Shown: positions 52,260 to 63,977, counted from the stretch's first letter. The stretch is 64,000 nucleotides of DNA from Adiantum capillus-veneris (GCA_014529385.2 CM043948.1:74546791-74610790); one strand, 5' to 3'. Program-made: numbers and translations. Notes: generated from the sequence alone by a model not told the origin.

Positions 52260-53870
52260 TGCAAATATCTGCGTTCACCAGGTGAAGAATCCAGTGTAGA
52301 AAGCTTCTTCAAAGGCTAGCATAGTATTCAATGGTAGGAACATGCATCTGGCATAGAATCCGTAAAGGACATCTCCTGATGGTTGCCCACTCAGATCATA
52401 GCATAAGCCTTTGTTTCCTTCCAAGAATGATAGCCATGGGGCTCCTGTTTGCTCAGGCTCATTAAAAACTTGTATACATGTTAGTTACATTCTACAAATG
52501 TTATACAACATGGCATAGGAGAGATCTGGCAGGCTCTTGAAGAAAGACATGGCACCCGTTAGGGTTTTCACCATGTATTCCTCCATCGCTTGGCCTCTCT
52601 CTGGAGCTGGTAGCCTGGGGAAGTTGAGCCAAGTTGGCCTCTTCTTTTGCAGTGCGCCATGCGCTTGCCATGTCCTTACTCTGGGTACAAGACAGAATGT
52701 TGGATCTCTTTGAAGGGATGTAGGTGCTCTTGTGAACAGAATTAGGTATCTTGGATTCTTGTTCAATCAGCTTAACCTCCACTTTGGGTGGTCTTTATCT
52801 GCACCATCTTCTTGCATATCCTTGTACAGCCTTTCTTTCACCTGTAATAGTTCTACTTTGATGAGAGGGTACGACAGGGATTGTTGGTGTCATTGAGCGT
52901 TGATCTCATTGGGAGTGAGTTGAGTGACATTGACAGAGTGTAAAATTCTCAACTTTGAATCCATAGAGGCTTTCCGCTGCTTATCCACCTCTAGGGTGAT
53001 CTTCTCCTTCAGTGCGTCTTCTTCAGCTTTTGACAGTTGGACCATTGGCACTGTGTCTGCATCTGTAATGTGAACCTAAAAATCTTCATCACCACTCGGC
53101 TCTGCTGTGGACTATGTCTCAAAATCATCAAATGAGACCGAGGGTATGTCTATCTGTGGCGGCTCTAAAGTGCCTGCCGCATCCTGCGTGCCTGGTCTCC
53201 CATCTCTGAGGAGTTGATTAATCCACTTGAGTTTTGTTATCTCCTTTAGAAACTCCTCCTCTCTCTGAACCCGCATCAGTGCCAGGTCCTTGCGATGTGA
53301 TTGTTCTAACTTTAATTCCAATTCTAGGTCTTTGTTTTTCTTTTCAAGTGCCTTGTACACTTCATCAGTTCCTTTGATCAAGGCCACGGCTGGATTTTCT
53401 CTAATTTTCCATAAGAAAATGGTCTGATCATTGATCCTCTGTTCAGAATATTATAGAGAATCATTGGCAACATCTAACTGCACCTGAATTTTTTGAGCCG
53501 ACATAGATGTCGTAAGAAGTTCATTCATAACTCTGTCAGCTGCTTGTCTTTTGCTTTGCAGGCATCAGACAGTTTAGTGAGTAGATCACCTAGCTCCTCC
53601 ATTTCTTTTTGTTGTTTATCTCTGGCCAACTGATGTTGTTCCCCTCTTGCACTGCCTTTGGAGATCAGTGATGACAGTCATCCTATCTCCTAGCTCTCCT
53701 TGGAGAGCGTCGATCACCATTTAAAATTTCTCAGCCTTTGTGCTACAGTTTAAAGCTGTTGAACGGAGTCTCTCCGCAATTTCCTGCATCTGACGTGCAT
53801 ATTCATTGACCTGTACTAGTACTTCACCGTGTTGTGCCGTTGCATGTACATAGTGGGAATGAAAGCTAAG
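52260..53870 (-). pseudogene. Decayed homologue of the E1 3' ORF
   Basis: Minus-strand frames carry the C-terminal signature of the E1 3' ORF: PTFCLVPRVRTWQAHG against ATFCPVPRVRNWKEHG, EYMVKTLTGAMSFFKSLPDLSYAML against AYMVKTLTGTIKLFTGSSDLSCQML, and FEEAFYTGFF near 52290. A coiled-coil part (LELELKLEQSHRKDLALM, 53112-53387) parallels LQRELKLEQVQRLHMA. Many stops and frame changes. It shows that this ORF belongs to at least two elements here and is conserved best at its C-terminus. Confidence 0.78.
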
Positions 53871-53879
53871 CCCTACAAT

Positions 53880-54931
53880 ATTATGGATTTTATGTGTATG
53901 CCTTAAGTGTACATAAGTATATGCATTTTCTATTTAGCATGCAAAAAGCTAGTCGAAGTCTGATGTGTCACTCTTGTTGGGAATAGGCTTCATCCTATGA
54001 TCTCGGGCTTCTTTGTGAACCTCTCCTTGGATCCTTGATGAAATGAGCCTATAAAACATACCTCCTATCTACTAGGCATCCTAGGTGGCATATGACGTGT
54101 AGCATTGTCAAAAGTGGCCTTAGTCATAGTATACCCCATGAGGTGTCATTCTACACATAGTAGGTGCACTTTGGAGTAATTATGGACCTAGAAAAATGGT
54201 TACGAGTTTGTTTGATGTCATCCATGATGTATGCCAAGCTCTCTCTCAATTTTTTATAAAGCTACTTTATGCACATGTTCCCACCATAGCTCAACAACTT
54301 TTGGAGGCTTAACCCTTGACATGTGGCAGCAAGGAGAAGATATTTGGAGAAAGATCTAGAAGAACCTCTAGATATTTCTTGAAGAGAAAGATCTAGAAAC
54401 TTTGAAGATAATTTCAAGATATTTTGAAAAGATAGACACTTGTTACACAAATCCCTTGGATATTTCTAAGCAAATATCTTCTTCAAGGGGCAGCTTCACC
54501 TATAAATAGAGCCTCTTGCCCCTCACTTGGGCATCAAGCAAACCATCAAGCAATCAAGCGCTCAAGCAATCCCCATAATCAAGCCACTCTATCAAGCCAT
54601 CACCCAACCTCCTAGCCATCTCCTTGAGTGAAACTTTCTCTCAATTTCAGCCCAACACATCTTGAGCTTTCTGCTTCACGCCTCAAGCCTTCTATCTCCT
54701 CACTTGTAATACTCATACACTCTAAGTAATCTTCTTTCATTTTGTTGATGGCTCATAAACGGTGTTGAGTACTACTACTCATCTTCTACTTCATCAAGTT
54801 GGCTACAAGCCCACAAAGTCTTGAGGTGTGCTTCACTACTTTGGCTTGAGCTTGTGTGGGTCTTTGTGTGTTGGTTGTCTCTCTTATCTCTTTCCTACAT
54901 TGTTTGACTTCTTTCTAAACTAATTTCTTAG
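53880..54931 (+). promoter_or_regulatory. Promoter/leader-like region (TATA box, CAAGC-rich leader, possible intron)
   Basis: TATAAATAG at 54501-54508 is followed by a leader in which ATCAAGC or TCAAGC recurs six times (54528-54598), then a pyrimidine-rich region ending CTAATTTCTTAG at 54931, just before ATG 54932, which looks like a 3' splice site. An LTR of an unidentified element is an equally good reading. No coding region is seen in 53880-54900. Confidence 0.45.
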
Positions 54932-55141
54932 ATGAATAATCCCAATGGTGTAACCTTTCAGTTTGTGCAAAATATTAGGATTAACGTTTGTATTAGCCGT
55001 AAAATCCACTTCCAGCAGAGAATTGTGTTACTCTTTGGGCCGGAAAGACTACAAGAAATTCTTCTTTCTCCACGTCCTCTTATTTTGCCACTACTAGACT
55101 ACTCTAATTCTTTCTATGTGCACATATTTATTCTCCTTTAG
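54932..55141 (+). CDS. Mini-ORF 1, unknown 69-residue protein
   Basis: ATG follows a splice-acceptor-like TTCTTAG. The product begins MNNPNGVTFQFVQNIRINV and contains IVLLFGPERLQEI. I recognise no family. It resembles mini-ORF 2 just downstream: from QNI to L..I about half of the 29 aligned residues are identical with one small gap (Q-N-I-x-I-x-V ... S-x-K ... Q-x-x-I-x-x-L-F-G ... L-x-x-I). That two neighbouring frames share this pattern argues that both are or were real coding sequence. Confidence 0.45.
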   Translation: MNNPNGVTFQFVQNIRINVCISRKIHFQQRIVLLFGPERLQEILLSPRPLILPLLDYSNSFYVHIFILL

Positions 55142-55170
55142 GGGTTGAGTCTTGCTCTCTTAATATTACT

Positions 55171-55329
55171 ATGAACCAAGAAGACTTGTACACACAGGTC
55201 ACTCCTATCACTAGACAAAACATCTACATCTTTGTAAGCACTAAGTTACGGCCTCAAAGAACCATTCGCAGTCTATTTGGAGCACAACAACTTGCTGCTA
55301 TAAATGCATCAGTGAACCCTTTCATCTAA
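55171..55329 (+). CDS. Mini-ORF 2, unknown 52-residue protein related to mini-ORF 1
   Basis: It begins MNQEDLYTQVTPITRQNIYI and contains TIRSLFGAQQLAAI. Like mini-ORF 1 it starts MN and has the Q-N-I-x-I-x-V and L-F-G core at equivalent places. It is in a different frame, 30 bases after the stop of mini-ORF 1. Function unknown; it could be one half of a tandem gene pair or a two-exon gene. Confidence 0.45.
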   Translation: MNQEDLYTQVTPITRQNIYIFVSTKLRPQRTIRSLFGAQQLAAINASVNPFI

Positions 55330-55623
55330 CCTTTGATTAGATACGATCAAAGCCTTGATGTTTTCATCTTTGTTTTGTTTTGAGGGTTTCACGTGTGCGT
55401 ATGTGTGTGTCTGCGTGTAAGATTCCAATGGCTACACACAATGTATTGGCTACAAAAACTAAGCTTGCTTAAGTGAAAGCCTTCACAGTCTCCCCACAAA
55501 CCCTCATAGCTAGAGGCTCGGTGCCTTTCTGGCAAGACCACCAACTCTTTGACACACTTTTTGGTGAACCCGATGTGAAGTTTGTCAGGGTGAGTTAGTG
55601 GGGATCTGCAAGCTACTTCAACC

Positions 55624-56754
55624 ATGAGTGATCATCATCCGCAGCAGCAAGGTATGCCTTTTGATCCCGCTACAATGCAAATGTTTCAATCATTTGCCTT
55701 GTTTATGCAACAACAACATGCTACAGAAAGACGAGAAGTGTCAGCAACCAAAGCTATTCAAGAAGTGGTGCACAAAATGGATCAATTTAATGGGAAAGAT
55801 GTGACAAAGTATCTTCGTGGCTATGTAAAGGAAATGGAGTTGCATCGTGTGCCAGACGATGAGATGCTCCAAAGCTTTGATCTTGTTGTGACTCCCGAGA
55901 TTCAAGAGAGCATGTGAGAGGAATCAGGAATGAGCATGGAAGAAATTGGGAGGAGTTCAAGCTAGCGATGAAGGAGGAGTACTGGAGGACTCTGAGAGAG
56001 TAACAAAGAGAACTTTCTTGGAGTGGGTAGCCAAGACGAAGGAGGGGCTCTCTCCAACAGAGCTACTCAGGGAGTTTGAGCGACGATATGCTCAACTCAC
56101 AAGGACAGATAAGGCCACACTCGACTCAAAAAAGACAGAGCTCTTCTTACAAGCAACAAGAAAGGATCTCCAGGAGCAATTGGAGCTACTTCTTGAGGAC
56201 AAAGATGCTGAGCAGGCACTGAAGATAGATTGGAATGAAGTTGAAGCTACTGTTTCATTACTTGCCAAGCGCCAAAGGAGAAATTGGAGCAATTAGAGCT
56301 ACTTCTTGAGGACAAAGATGCTTAGCAGGGACTGAAGACAGATTGGAACGAATTTGAAGCTGCTGTTTCATTACTTGCCAAGCGCCAAAGGAGACGGGAT
56401 AAGATGGTTGTTGGTAGTGCACCATCTACCTCCACAGCTTCTGAAATGATGGTAAAGCCTTCTTCCTTTATACTTCCAAAAGTTGATGACGCTGTAATAG
56501 ATGAGCTTATGAAAGGTATGAGGGATTTAAAAGTAAAACTCACAAAGCTTGAAGAGAAGGGGCAACCATTGGCACCATCTTCAAGGCAAAAACAACAACC
56601 GAAAGAAGGTTTTGTTCATAGATGCATATGGTGTGACAGCACAGAGCATGCTAGAAGAGAATGTGACAGCTTCAGTCAAGCTTTGAGAAAAGATCATCTT
56701 CTTCAAGGATGGGAAGGTTCACTTAAGGGAGACAGGTTTACCCTTAAGGACTAA
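55624..56754 (+). pseudogene. Gag-like region with zinc knuckle, decayed
   Basis: A first frame (55624-55917) begins MSDHHPQQQG and has KAIQEVVHKMDQFNGKDVTKYLRGYVKEME. After frame changes comes RTFLEWVAKTKEGLSPTELLREFERRYAQL, a capsid-type region. It ends with CIWCDSTEHARRECDSFSQAL (~56627-56690), a CCHC zinc knuckle. The order fits a retrotransposon gag. Breaks occur at 55915, ~55960 and in a 113-bp duplication at 56188-56400. TGGTGAACCCGATGTG at about 55562 could be a primer site of unfamiliar type. Confidence 0.6.
56188..56400 (+). repeat. Diverged 113-bp tandem duplication
   Basis: ACTTCTTGAGGACAAAGATG at 56188 recurs at 56301 with the following ~90 bases; the copies differ at about eight positions. 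The length is not a multiple of three, and the second copy has a TAG, so it breaks the gag-like frame. Confidence 0.88.
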
Positions 56755-56756
56755 CT

Positions 56757-57441
56757 TTGGGAAAAGGAGGAATGCAGAGTCTGGTAGAGGATATGGCCAC
56801 TACCCATGCCATCTCTGCATCCAAGGTATCTACTTATATAGTCAAGATTGAACCATTGAGGAGTTTTGAAGAAAATGGTAAGTTGTGGCCAAGTGCTATG
56901 GAGCTAGCAAGGAAAGGGAAGATTACAAGAGAAGTCCTACATGAAGCAGGTGACTGTATCCGTTTAGAAACAGGATGGAATGACCCTGTGGACTCTTTGT
57001 CAGTGCATGCCTATATTGCAAGATGTCAAAACAACGAAGTGTTTGTGGAAGAAAAGCGCAGGCGAGAGAGTGATGACGGAGGACCATCAAATAATTACTA
57101 GAAGAAGCAACACAATACCTCCTCGAGCGCCTCCGAAACAGGAAGCACCCCCACCTAAAGCGACTATGGAAGAAAGTATAACTGGGAGGAAAAAGGAGTC
57201 ATCAAAAGGTAAGCCTAAAACTCCAACTCATAAGTTACAGTCTGATATTGAGGCTGCTACAGACTTAAAGAAAGTTCTAGAAGAAAGAATTTTGAATAGC
57301 AAAATCATTAGGAAATTTCGGAGGTCATTTGGAGGGCCTTCTAAGAAAATGTATTTTTCGCACTCTCTCTCTCTAGAAAATATGGCGAATAATAGAGGTG
57401 GGTCTTTCATGGTAAAAGTTCAAAAAGTGTACTTTAAGTAG
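56757..57441 (+). pseudogene. Continuation of the gag-like polyprotein
   Basis: Two overlapping frames (56757-57101 and 56980-57441). Readable segments include GKGGMQSLVEDM, a proline-rich PPRAPPKQEAPPPKAT linker and LQSDIEAATDLKKVLEERILNSK, which has the look of the spacer before the protease in some plant gypsy polyproteins. No protease or RT follows. The region gives way to the intron-containing gene. Confidence 0.45.
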
Positions 57442-57500
57442 ATTCTTTACTCTTCTGAACATTCGTCCGTAATGATTGAGGGATAATCTTCTTTTCAGCT

Positions 57501-60300
57501 GCATTGAAGGAACCTCGTCCACATGGAGGGAATGAGGCTAACATGGAGGGACGAAGGCGCACCTGCTATTCACTCTACATTAAACCTGCACATTTGGCTA
57601 ATGGCACACTCCTCAAATGCCACAAATGTTACCCAGAAACGAGCCAAATATCACCTTCACATTGATTTGGACAATGAGTACCAACCATTGATTAAGCGTA
57701 GTAAAACAAACACACATATACCTCCCGCTTCCATAGACACGCTCAGATCTCAGGGAGCTAAACACATAGATATCTGGACGAGAGGCTCTCTCTACCCTAA
57801 GAATCCAATGACTAATGCGTCTCCACCGTTTTTCAATCCTACAAGCTTATTGACCTTTGCTGGTGATGGAGAAAAGGGCCTTCTGGGTTATTGTAAATCT
57901 CTTACAAGAGAATCTGAAACTTATAAGGGCATTCTCCAAGCTCAACAATGTGAGATTGTTCGCCTTTCACATTTACATTCTACAGATCAGGTTACCATTT
58001 TGCAACACAAAACAGAGGTACAAGAACTGAAAGGAAAGGTACGAAGTTGTCAAATGAAGGACACCATCTTGGGTGGTCGTATCCGAAAGAAGAAATTGCG
58101 CAATCTTGAAACATTGCAGGTTGCATCCGAAGGCCTCAAGAAAAGAATCCGAGCATTAAGGTGATGCTTCTTGGTTGGCTACATTGTCTTAGTTAAGTAA
58201 TCTTTTTGTTTTTTCTTGTTATGCATTGTTTTCATGTGCCTAAATAGTGTTAGTGAAGCAAATTTTCTGTTATTTACTTATGCATTGTCTTCATGTAGAG
58301 ATTCAATCTATCCTGACAAGGAAAACATTGACCCCAAAGCCAATATAGGAAAGAGATTGAAGCCACTCATAACTAGAAGCCTGGCAGCAGATATAGTACA
58401 TGACAAGAAGTTTAAGGTCCTACAACAAAATGTAGTGGACCGCTTTATTTCAGAGAACTCAGTGCCTGCAAAAGAGATACAAGGCACACTTGATTCACTT
58501 GGTGTAAGCAAAAGAGGATATTCGGCTATACAATAATCTGTCTCATCCGTCTTTGTTAAGAAGGGTATAAAATCCAAACTTTTACCATCAGCCTCAAGTG
58601 TTTGGAAAGAGAGGCTTTAGCTTAACGAGGCACAGGGAGACTATCTTGGACAGCCCTTTCATATTAAAGCAACTTACAGTGGCCATGGAGCAAACATGGC
58701 ATATGATGAGTTCAATAATATTTTTATGGACCTGCAGATGTTACAGAAGAGAATGGTGGAGTTTTATAACATCACATTTGAAGAGTCACGAGGGGTATTA
58801 CATTTTGTGTTAAAACTGGATGAGTGTGAGCTTGTTAAAGAGAAAAAGCTAGAGCATGTTACAATTACTTTAATGAATAGAGCCCTCTTAAAGTGTCCCA
58901 GTGATGATCCTTTGTACTTTAGTGTTCAATCAGAATCTAACATATGGTGTCTTGGTGCGTTTGAGGTAAGTGAGATTCTCAGGTAGCTCAAATGTTCACA
59001 TCTACTTAAGTCTCATTTATTTTTTGTTGCAGATAAAGAAAGAAGATCATGAGATTCTATATTGGGTGTTCCATCGAACTAATATTCTCGAGGTGATTGA
59101 TAGACAGACTAACCAGGGAGAGGTACTACGTCTAGATGGAAGTGGAGACTTTCAAGTTCAGTGGCATCTTGCAGGTGACCTCAAAACATTAAAATGCATG
59201 TATAATTGTGGAATGGGTGCAATGGCAAAGTCGCCGTGTTTGCTCTGCATGGAGCCTGCAAAGGTCATGGACCCAAAGTGGTGGAGAAAAGCTCCAACAC
59301 GTCACATTGAGGACCCTGCTTTTCGAACGGTTTTGAAAATACCACTTGTGAATGTCCACATATGTACAATGCATTCCCTTTGTAGAATTGTGGAGAAATT
59401 GGTCTACTTATATATCGGGTTTGCTTGGAAGATTAAGAATTTAGCAAAGCGACAAGTAGCCCTGCAGTGCTTAGAATTGGTACTGTCGGATATGGGGCTT
59501 CATGGTGGCAATGTGAAAATCCAGCGGGATGAAAAGAGATCAACTGCTGAGAAGGATGTCCCATGCAAACCATCCATCGGTGGGGTGAAGGCACAGAGGT
59601 TTTTATCTAAACCCCAAGGTACAAGAGATCCGAAGCTAACAAAACATGGAAAAATATATAACACATCTTATGTTAGCAAGGTAGAGTATCAGAGCTGGAA
59701 AAAGCTACATATTGCAGTCAAAGACCAAGAACCAACTACTCGTAACGCGAAGGCTGAGGTTTGGCGATCAATAGACATCCTATTTTTGATGTGCGACAAA
59801 GATGACTGTTCACAAGGTGATATGAACAAGTTCAAGGAGAATCTCAACCTTCTCAAAAAATCATTCAAGACAGCATGGACAGACACCCAAATTACTCACT
59901 ACATGGTATTATCGTGTATTTGATTCTATTTTATGTGCAACTATGTGAGTGTAAAACATTCTAACTAATTTGTTTTCATATCTAGCACATCATCTTCAAT
60001 CATTTACCATATTTTATACAAAAGTATGGGAACCCGGCAATATGGAATACCCAAGGGATGGAAAAGTCTCATTACATGGCAAGAAATTCTTATTTCAGGC
60101 ACACACGACATGGTGGCTCTCGAATCAAGGCTAACAGTTTGAGAGAACTATTTGAATGGTTCTATCGTAGAATCATTCATCGAATGCAGGCAAAAGAAGT
60201 CTTGGCCTCTTCAGCAACAGCACAAGCCATCAGACATTTACAACAACAAAAAGTTAAAAGATCAATGGCATACAACAACTCCGGTGCTCGTGAAAGTTAA
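57501..60300 (+). pseudogene. Intron-containing gene of unknown family with transposase-like features
   Basis: Exons joined in phase: (1) ~57501-58160, (2) 58299-58965, (3) 59033-59905, (4) 59986-60300. Introns of 138, 67 and 80 bp all have GT-AG ends, the second with the perfect donor GAG|GTAAGT. Exon 1 opens after TTTTCAG; two frames compete in its first 150 bases (one has CHKC), so a frameshift is likely there. A coiled-coil part follows. Exons 3-4 hold WHLAGDLKTLKCMYNCGMG, CLLCMEPAK, CTMHSLCRIVEKL and WNTQGMEKSHYMARNSYFRHTRHGG. A D...H...E layout with CxxC is reminiscent of RNase H-fold transposases, but I cannot name the family. In-frame TAA (58534) and TAG (58618) in exon 2 suggest a pseudogene. 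Confidence 0.6.
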
Positions 60301-60420
60301 CGAAGGTGGAGAGAGACAATGGTGTATGTGAACCACAAGTGGAGAAAGATACTCTGAGTGGATGACATTGTACAAAATTTATGTAATACATGATCTTATA
60401 CAATTGCTACTTGAAGTGTA

Positions 60421-60874
60421 TCAAGATTTTGAAGGTTCAATTTTGTTTTTTGGCACATCACCCTTGTAACGAATCATGAGATGTTTGCCATACTCTAAAA
60501 GTTCATCTGGGTTTTGTTTACCAAGAGCTAGTGCCATTGCTGTGTAAGTGTAGTAATACGCTGCCCGACCACCTGTATAGCCCGGGCAGTAACCAAAACA
60601 ATCTCTAGCAAACACTTTGTCCACAAGAATGACTTTATCTGCACTTTTGGGCAGCACGGGTCCACCCAAGAAGCGTGATAGTGTCTTGAATGTGTAAGTT
60701 GCTATTGAACCCTCTTGTGACATGGAATTGTGAAAAACTACTATCGGCGACTCGCAAAGCTTTGAAAGGTACTGCGCTAGGGCCGCATCCCTTCCACGAT
60801 ACTCTCGAGTCCGCCGCTGAAGGAAGTCATCCTTGTTAGCAATCCAAGACTGCACATATCATGTCAGAGTAAGT

Positions 60875-60917
<43 letters not shown>

Positions 60918-62244
60918 ACCATGAAGCTCTCATCCTGCAGAAAGAGGTTTTCCTGCCACAGTTCTACAGATGTAGTTGACCCCTGACCTGAATGGTTAAA
61001 CCAATCCTCCACTTCTTTGTTACTTGTTGATGGTCTTAGGCTTTCTCTTATTGCTTGGAAGGTGGCTTCATCAGGTAGTGTCTCCTTGTATTTTTCAGCT
61101 TTCTCAAAGCATCTTCGGAGGCATTCCATTGGATTGCTGGATGTTTCCATTGCCTCATCATCACTACTATCCTCTGAAACAAATCCACTCCTCTCCTCTT
61201 GGACTCTGGAAATGATAGCCAGGGAGAAGTCCTCCCTAAAATAAAAGATGCTTTGCACATCATGTAAAAAGATATAGGTCCTGTCTCCAATCCTGAAGTA
61301 AGGCACAGCAGGCAGCATCATTTGAGCATGCTTCTCAGTGAAGTTACTGACATCCAAAGGTATTTTGATTTCTGTGGTTTTCACAGAGAGCATCTTACTT
61401 CTTTGTACTTCAATTGCCTCAACCTCAAGGTCGACTGTATCTTCAACCTCCTCGACTTCTTGTATATGTGTTGTCTCCTTGCATTCTTCATCTGGTGCTA
61501 CATCTTGCTCCTCTAACACCTCATCAGGATTCTGCATGAGGAATCCAAATAGGCTGTTCATGTAAATCATAAAGCCAAAGGATTCCTGAATAAGTTTGCA
61601 CTCTTTTTGGTGCAAAGGGCAGGCTGAATGTCGGCAAGCAGGTGGTAATTCCCTATACTTCTTCAGTCCCTGTCCCTTTCCACCACAGTCATTTAAATGC
61701 ACAACAGTCATAGTGGGCAGAACAACCCTCCCTACCTGCACCATCACTTCAAATTTATCTCTGTAGGACTGCAAGAATTCACTGTGTTGAGCTAACAGGT
61801 CTTCAATGTCAAACTTTGGGTTAAACATAGAATGAACTAGATCAAATTTGTCCCCAGCACCACAAGATGCTGCAAAATCGAACAGCCTCTCATCAGTTGC
61901 AGCTGGGTCTTCCAGAGAAGACACATCCTCTTTGGCTTTACCTTTAGTTGCACAGGGACCGCTTTCTGGCACATCTGCATCATCTGAGAAGTCTATATTC
62001 CTCTTTCTTGTATTTTTCTTGACAAGTATTGTAGAGGGTGAGGGACCCTTGTAGGGTGAGGGATCCTCTTGGCCTGGTGACCTCTCTGATTGATCTTCAC
62101 CAATTGACTCTTCTTCAGATCTGTCCTGAAAAAAGTCAACAGTTCTTTTGGCAGAAACATTAAGCAACTGAGCCTGCAAAGGCTGAAATCCTGGCACAAG
62201 CTCTGGGTCTGGTTTCAGCCTCTTCTGCCTACTGGACCTTAATC
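60421..62244 (-). CDS. Two-exon gene of unknown family, convergent with the preceding one
   Basis: Exon 2 (60421-60849, 143 codons) and exon 1 (60920 to about 62244) join in phase 0 across a 70-bp intron (60850-60919; donor GTAACTG, acceptor GTGCAG) that is mostly a CA/TG microsatellite. The 5' end of exon 1 is uncertain: AATAG at 62245 could be an acceptor, and no ATG is obvious. At least 569 residues without stops. The N-terminal part is acidic/Ser-rich with RKRN (~62008). [14 protein letters not shown] cluster lies near 61620, a Glu/Val-rich acidic stretch near 61450, and exon 2 has [11 protein letters not shown] and tyrosine-rich residues. No known domain recognised. The 3' ends of the two genes lie only 120 bp apart. 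Confidence 0.6.
60850..60919 (-). other. 70-bp intron filled by a (TG)n microsatellite
   Basis: GTAAC...GCAG ends; removal keeps the frame from ESFM into SWIANKDD. The repeat occupies about 39 of its 70 bases. Confidence 0.7.
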
Positions 62245-62278
62245 CTATTCATCAGGAAACATAACAAGTCTCACTCTC

Positions 62279-62370
<92 letters not shown>

Positions 62371-62380
62371 AAGAACATTA
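62245..62380. repeat. (TC)n microsatellite
   Basis: Nearly uninterrupted TC repeats at 62271-62368. Confidence 0.97.
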
Positions 62381-63370
62381 GAAAACACACTGACGGACGC
62401 AAAGCGGACCCCGAACCCCGACGGCCTCTAAAACGCCGGGGGCCGAATGGCTCGCCTCGAGCCTGCCACGGTAAAGCGAACAGGGGGCACCACCTAGCTT
62501 TGAGCGGCTAGGACGCAAAGCCCACGATGATATGAACACCGCAAGCCTACACACAGAGAGAGAGAGAGAGAGAGAGAACACTCACAATTGATGAAAACAA
62601 CCTCGGGGTGTGAGGGTGAATTATTTCTGTAATATTTAGAAGGTGGTATGCCGTGGTGGTAGAGAGGTAGGGGAAAGAGATGGTGCAAGCTACTTGGTGC
62701 GTTCTCTAGGGCGACTCAATGACTGTGAATGTTCATTGCCAAGAGCGTGCATACGTGTGTGCATCGACCATTGGAGTCGAGAGATGGGTGTGGTTCCCTT
62801 CGCATGGTGCAATTTCCAAGGCAAACCCAACACACAAGACCCCCTCCCCGTGATGGTGATGGTGTCAATCCCTCCTACTACACTCTACCCAATGCTTGGT
62901 TCCACATAAGTTGCTCCCCCCTCGATAGTGACCTCTCAGTGCCAATTTATAGGTGTTGGCTGCTTGGATTATGGTAATCCCAGTGTGGTTAGGGTAATCT
63001 TAATCGGGGAGACAAAGCAAGTGGTGGGCCCGGTGTGGTTGACCCTTGCTTTGTTTTGGGGAAGGTTATTAAAAGATGGGAATCTCTAGGTGCGCCTTTG
63101 TCACCATCACCTAGAGAGAGGATATTTACAAAAGGGAAATTTACAATGGCTTGGATGAAAACTGAAGATAATGGTAAAATAACCTAAAATTACTGGGATG
63201 GCATCGAGGTTGCGTGTTGCCGGTGAATGACGAGCTGCCGGTCCGTTGGTGTCGAGCGTACTTCTTTTCGGAGTCGGCCGGGGCATGCCTTTGGCGCATT
63301 TTCTGTTTTTGTCGTTGGCGGCGCCTGCTTTGGATCCTTCTTCTTTCGTTTGTCGATGTCGTAGGCGTTT
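62381..63370. other. GC-richer region without recognised gene
   Basis: Contains a (GA)n run at 62551-62578 and pieces of possible coding look but no supported frame. Part may be the 5' region of the minus-strand gene. Sequence such as AAGACCCCCTCCCCGTGATG is unremarkable. Confidence 0.4.
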
Positions 63371-63371
63371 A

Positions 63372-63375
<4 letters not shown>

Positions 63376-63455
<80 letters not shown>
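63376..63455. repeat. (TG)n microsatellite
   Basis: About 40 TG units. Long His-Thr or Cys-Val reading frames across it are products of the repeat. Confidence 0.97.
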
Positions 63456-63457
<2 letters not shown>

Positions 63458-63555
63458 TGTGGGAGCATATATGTGTATTTGCGGGTGAGTGCGTATATGT
63501 ATATGTATGTGCGCATGCGTGCGTGGGAACACGGGAAGGGGGGGGGAGTTATATA

Positions 63556-63600
63556 ATGTATATATATATAATATATAATTTTTTCTTTTTTCTTTTTTTT
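63556..63600. repeat. (TA)n and T-rich tract
   Basis: ATGTATATATATATAATATATAA followed by a T/C-rich run. Confidence 0.9.
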
Positions 63601-63660
63601 TCTGTGGCGGATGGCGGACTGCTGCGCATGACGGAAGGAGAGGAGGCGGTAGGATTGGGG

Positions 63661-63673
63661 TGTGTGTGTGTGG

Positions 63674-63738
<65 letters not shown>
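63661..63738. repeat. (TG)n microsatellite
   Basis: About 35 TG units with a short GGGTGAG interruption at 63671-63677. Confidence 0.97.
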
Positions 63739-63743
<5 letters not shown>

Positions 63744-63887
63744 CTGCCGCAAGGCGCGTGTGTGTGTGTGCTTGGGCTACGGACTGCACGTGAGGGTGTG
63801 GGTGTGTGTGTTTGTTGCGTATGCGGCGCCCAAGAGAGGGTGTGTGTGTGTGAGTGTGTGTGCTGCAGCGCATGGGGGAGAGAGGAG

Positions 63888-63977
63888 ACTTGCGCGCTGG
63901 CGGCATCCGGATGGAGGGAGAGAGACTTGCGCGCTGGCGGCATCCGGATGGAGGGAGAGAGACTTGCGCGCTGGCGT
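63888..63977. repeat. 37-bp tandem repeat, two and a half units
   Basis: Units start at 63888, 63925 and 63962 with ACTTGCGCGCTGGCG; the first two are identical and the third is cut short. Confidence 0.93.

Noticed and set aside
55161-55169. TAATATTAC, identical to the geminivirus replication-origin nonanucleotide
   Set aside because: A nine-base match is expected by chance about once every few such windows, no stem-loop flanks it and no Rep-like coding sequence is nearby.
63107-63943. Long His-Thr-rich reading frames on the minus strand
   Set aside because: They are translations of (TG)n/(AC)n microsatellites in several frames, with no other coding sign.
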